This document shows positions 60,955 through 64,000 of a stretch of DNA of 64,000 nt, one piece after another. The first letter of the stretch is position 1, and each line of letters starts with the position of its first letter. A program made the position numbers and the translations under genes. The stretch is from contig CAZOJT010000001.1 of the NCBI GenBank assembly GCA_964580215.1, positions 124,001 through 188,000 on the forward strand, in the 5' to 3' direction. Source of the DNA: SM23-73-3 sp964580215. GTDB lineage: Bacteria > Zixibacteria > MSB-5A5 > SM1-73. Under the pieces are notes generated by a model that ran no database searches, had not been told where the DNA came from, and saw only the letters and a list, made by a program, of their open reading frames with translations.

Positions 60955-63900
60955 TGTTTCTGCCCAAATTCGCCATCAAAAGACCGGTTACGGTCTTCAT
61001 GATCTTCATTATGCTGGTCATCTTGGGGATAATTTCCTTCACCCAGTTGTCCATCGACCTTATGCCGGATGTCTCCTTCCCCATGGTAATGGTGGTGACC
61101 AGTTATCCGGGTGCAGGTCCCTCCGAGATAGAAACCATGGTCGCCAAACCCCTGGAGGGATCTTTGGCCGCCACCAAAGATGTGAAGAATATCTTCTCCT
61201 ATTCTCTGGAGGAGGTTTGTGCCATAATGATGGAGTTCGAATGGGGAACGGATATGGACGTGGCTGCCTCAGACGTGAGAGAGAAGGTGGATTTGGTTCG
61301 CTGGCGTCTTCCCGAGGACGTAGAGAACCCCACCATCATAAAATTCGATCCCTCCATGATGCCCATTCTGTTTTTAGGCTTGTCCGGTGAGAGTCAAACC
61401 CCGGCGGAATTACGCTATTTAGCTGAGGAGATCATACAACCAAGACTGGAGAGACTGGATGGAGTAGCTGCAGCTATGCCCATAGGGGGATTGGAGAGAG
61501 AGATAAAGGTTGAGCTTAATCGAGCCAGATTGGAAGCTTTGGGAATCTCTGTGAGTCAGATCATCGGAGCCATCGGAGCCTCCAATCTGAATTTGCCCGG
61601 TGGACATCTTAAGTTTGGGCAGAAGGATTTTCTGGTTAGAACAACCGGAGAATTTAGCCAACCTTCTCAATTGGAAAATGTGATCATCTCCAATCATCAA
61701 GGTATTCCTATTTATCTAAAAGATGTGGCTGCAATCAGAGATGATTTTAAAGAGCAGACCAGCGTGGTCAGAGTGGGTGGAGGGCCCGGCATTATGTTGC
61801 TGGTGCAAAAGGAATCCAGGGCTAATACGGTGAAGGTGGCTGATAAAGCCAAAAAAGCTTTAAGAGATATTCAAAAGGTCCTTCCTTCCGATGTGGAGAT
61901 TAACATAATTATGGATTCCTCCAAATACATAAAGCTCTCCGTGGGCAATGTGGAAAAATCAGCGTTGGAGGGGGGACTTTTAGCCATAATTATAATCTTG
62001 TTGTTTTTGAGAAGCTTCTCCAGTACCCTTATCATCTCGGTTGCCATTCCCATATCGGTTTTAGTCACTTTGATTTTGCTTTACTTTGGTAAGATGACTT
62101 TGAACATCACCACTATGGGTGGTTTGGCTTTGGGAATTGGCAGGTTGGTGGATGACGCCATTGTAGTCTTAGAGAATGTTTTCCGACACCGACAGCAGGG
62201 CGAAAGACCCAAAGAGGCGGCGGTGATTGGCGCCAGCGAGGTCTCCACTGCGGTGTTAGCTGCCACCGTCACCACCATCATAGTCTTCATCCCCATATTT
62301 TTCGTAGGGGGAATGGTGGGAATTCTCTTCCGCCCCATGGGTTACACCGTGGTCTTATCTTTAGCCGCTTCTTACTTTGTGGCTATGGTCTTGATTCCCC
62401 TTTTAACCTCTAAGTTTTTGAAGGTGGAAAGAGTAGCAGTGTTAGGGAATCCGAAAAAGTTCACCATCGGGGGGAGGCTATTCAACTTAGGTCAGAAAAC
62501 CTTTGATGCCATCGATGAGCAATATCATAGAACGGTAAGCTGGGCAATAACACATAAGAAAACCGTAGTCTTGGGGGTATTGGGGGTCCTTCTTGTCACC
62601 CTGCCCCTGTTAAAGTTCATAGGATCCGAGTTTACGCCTGAAACAGATGAAGGGCAGTTTGAGATTTCTGTCAAAATGCCCGTGGGGACAGAACTGAAAC
62701 AGACCGAGAAAGTCTTGGTTCAGATCGAAAATATCGTAATTGAGAACGTACCCGAGTTAAACACAATGATGGTTAGAGGAGGAATTGAAGGAAAAGGGAT
62801 AGCCGCACTCTCGGCTGTGTTCCAGGATATAACCGGTCCGCATGCCGCCACCGTTCAAATCCGCTTGGCCGATCGAGTCGAGCGAAAGCGTTCCATGTTC
62901 GAAATCATGGAGCTTCTACGTGGTAAGCTAAAGGACATTCCAGATGTGAATTTCAATATCAGAGCCAGTGGAATGATGTCAAGGATGACCAGCTTTGGCG
63001 GAGCCGCCGCTCCTATTGTGGTGGAGATAAGAGGCTATGATCTGGAAACCGCACGGAGTTTGGCGGTCAAAGTCAAGGAGATACTGGAGGCAACACCCGG
63101 AAGCAGAGATGTAAGAATACAGCGTGAGGAAGGATTACCTGAACTGCAGATCAAAATCGACCGGGATCGGGCGGCCGCCCTGGGCTTAAATTTGGCTCAA
63201 ATCGCCCGAACCATTCAGACCAATGTGGACGGGACCATTGCCTCTTTGTTCAGGGATCCAGAATTAGGCAAGGAATATAATATTTTAGTTCAATTAAGAG
63301 AAGAAGACAGAAGGAATCTTTTGGACTTAGACCGAATCTTTATTACCTCTTATTCAGGCAAACAGATTCCTCTTTCCAATGTGGCTGAGGTGGTCAAAGC
63401 CGAAGGTCCGGTCAAAATCGATCGAAAGAATCAGGAGAGGATGCTTTTAGTTACCTCTCAGGCTTATGGTCGACCCGCAGGGACTGTGGCGGCTGAGGTG
63501 GAGGACATGATCAAGAAGAGCTTAAGGGTGCCGCAGGACTTCTCGGTGGAAATGACAGGAAGCTATGAGGATCAGCAGGAATCATTTAAAATATTGATCT
63601 TAGCTTTGATTTTAGCCATTGTTTTAATCTACATGATCTTAGCCGCCCAGTTTGAATCTCTATTTGATCCGTTTATAGTGATGTTCTCCGTTCCCTTAGG
63701 ATTCATTGGGGTGATCTGGGGTCTGTTTTTAACCGGGCACACCTTCAGCATTCTTTCCTTTGTGGGGATGATCATGATGGTTGGAATTGTGGTATCCAAT
63801 GCCATACTTTTGGTGGACTACACCAACATCTTAAGGAGACGAGGGATGGAGCTTCATGAGGCGGTGGTCCAGGCGGGCAGAACCCGTCTGCGTCCCATTC

Positions 63901-64000
63901 TGATGACCTCCTTCACCACCATGCTGGCTTTGGTTCCTATGGCTTTGGGATTAGGAGAGGGTGGCGAGATCTACTCTCCTATGGCAGTGGCGGTTATCAG
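60954..64000 (+). CDS. RND family efflux pump, inner-membrane transporter (3' end outside window)
   Basis: At least 1015 residues of an AcrB/HAE1-type proton-driven pump; the frame stays open to the window end. Starts MFLPKFAIKRPVTVFMIFIM, with LMPDVSFPMVMVVTSYPGAG, the first periplasmic loop with porter motifs, helix 4 with the proton-relay pair in GRLVDDAIVVLENVFRHRQQ, and late motifs MVGIVVSNAILLVDYTN and EAVVQAGRTRLRPILMTSFT. ATG 60954 shares its A with the adaptor stop codon, indicating translational coupling. Export of a drug, metal or lipid is possible; the HAE1-like sequence favours hydrophobic compounds. Confidence 0.95.
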   Translation, partial: MFLPKFAIKRPVTVFMIFIMLVILGIISFTQLSIDLMPDVSFPMVMVVTSYPGAGPSEIETMVAKPLEGSLAATKDVKNIFSYSLEEVCAIMMEFEWGTDMDVAASDVREKVDLVRWRLPEDVENPTIIKFDPSMMPILFLGLSGESQTPAELRYLAEEIIQPRLERLDGVAAAMPIGGLEREIKVELNRARLEALGISVSQIIGAIGASNLNLPGGHLKFGQKDFLVRTTGEFSQPSQLENVIISNHQGIPIYLKDVAAIRDDFKEQTSVVRVGGGPGIMLLVQKESRANTVKVADKAKKALRDIQKVLPSDVEINIIMDSSKYIKLSVGNVEKSALEGGLLAIIIILLFLRSFSSTLIISVAIPISVLVTLILLYFGKMTLNITTMGGLALGIGRLVDDAIVVLENVFRHRQQGERPKEAAVIGASEVSTAVLAATVTTIIVFIPIFFVGGMVGILFRPMGYTVVLSLAASYFVAMVLIPLLTSKFLKVERVAVLGNPKKFTIGGRLFNLGQKTFDAIDEQYHRTVSWAITHKKTVVLGVLGVLLVTLPLLKFIGSEFTPETDEGQFEISVKMPVGTELKQTEKVLVQIENIVIENVPELNTMMVRGGIEGKGIAALSAVFQDITGPHAATVQIRLADRVERKRSMFEIMELLRGKLKDIPDVNFNIRASGMMSRMTSFGGAAAPIVVEIRGYDLETARSLAVKVKEILEATPGSRDVRIQREEGLPELQIKIDRDRAAALGLNLAQIARTIQTNVDGTIASLFRDPELGKEYNILVQLREEDRRNLLDLDRIFITSYSGKQIPLSNVAEVVKAEGPVKIDRKNQERMLLVTSQAYGRPAGTVAAEVEDMIKKSLRVPQDFSVEMTGSYEDQQESFKILILALILAIVLIYMILAAQFESLFDPFIVMFSVPLGFIGVIWGLFLTGHTFSILSFVGMIMMVGIVVSNAILLVDYTNILRRRGMELHEAVVQAGRTRLRPILMTSFTTMLALVPMALGLGEGGEIYSPMAVAVI

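Noticed and set aside
1..64000. rRNA, tRNA or known riboswitches
   Set aside because: None could be recognised by eye; a covariance-model search (Infernal/tRNAscan) would decide it.

Overview
The window looks like a chromosomal segment from an uncultured Gram-negative-type bacterium of moderate G+C. It combines a LolD-type lipoprotein-sorting ATPase, an RND efflux pump and the ElbB protein with the McsA-McsB-ClpC protein-arginine-phosphorylation system best known from Firmicutes but also present in several candidate phyla. My low-confidence guess is a lineage near the FCB/Zixibacteria type; no rRNA or tRNA gene is present to test it. Recognisable promoters follow TTGACA-N17-TA(T/A)(T/A)(T/A)T, Shine-Dalgarno sites are strong, and GTG/TTG starts occur. 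Intergenic DNA is heavily loaded with short palindromic repeats, several nested inside one another, and two copies of a small element with terminal inverted repeats.

Layout. 1-571: 5' part of prfB (minus) with its programmed frameshift. 1029-4188: small membrane protein, then a PRC-barrel/MgtE_N/CBS protein and a divergent Nramp-type metal transporter. 4437-7897: NtrB/NtrC-like two-component pair. 8095-13180: methyltransferase, DUF3795 protein, EamA exporter, ClpP-fold protease with a membrane partner, GNAT acetyltransferase. 13506-17150 (minus): very large AAA/TPR/SARP regulator. 17801-22120: YjbQ, MtnA, DUF362 and a Tat-exported AmmeMemoRadiSam-type radical SAM enzyme. 22703-26181: membrane spermidine-synthase-like protein and a FAD oxidase N-terminal protein carrying an in-frame palindromic insert. 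26759-34701: threonine catabolism (tdh ... kbl), separated by a type IIG restriction-modification gene, acetyl-CoA synthetase and a free-standing acyl carrier protein. 34846-41421: ECF S-component, truncated histidine kinase, GH35-like protein without the usual acid/base residue, broken archaemetzincin, small ORFs.

42005-48198 (minus): two-subunit fumarase with elbB, three ParD-like antitoxins with intact, degenerate or missing ParE toxins, rpmA, and a stretch resembling a small integron cassette array without integrase: attC-like palindromes flank a PD-(D/E)XK nuclease gene and follow a RelE-type toxin broken by a 5-bp duplication. 48507-53958 (minus): mcsA-mcsB-clpC (no ctsR) and an orphan lolD.

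55032-64000: VOC protein, a HEPN-motif protein followed by a GIY-YIG nuclease (the best candidate for an undescribed nuclease or defence pair), pyrimidine nucleoside phosphorylase, and a PadR-controlled RND efflux operon running off the end of the window.
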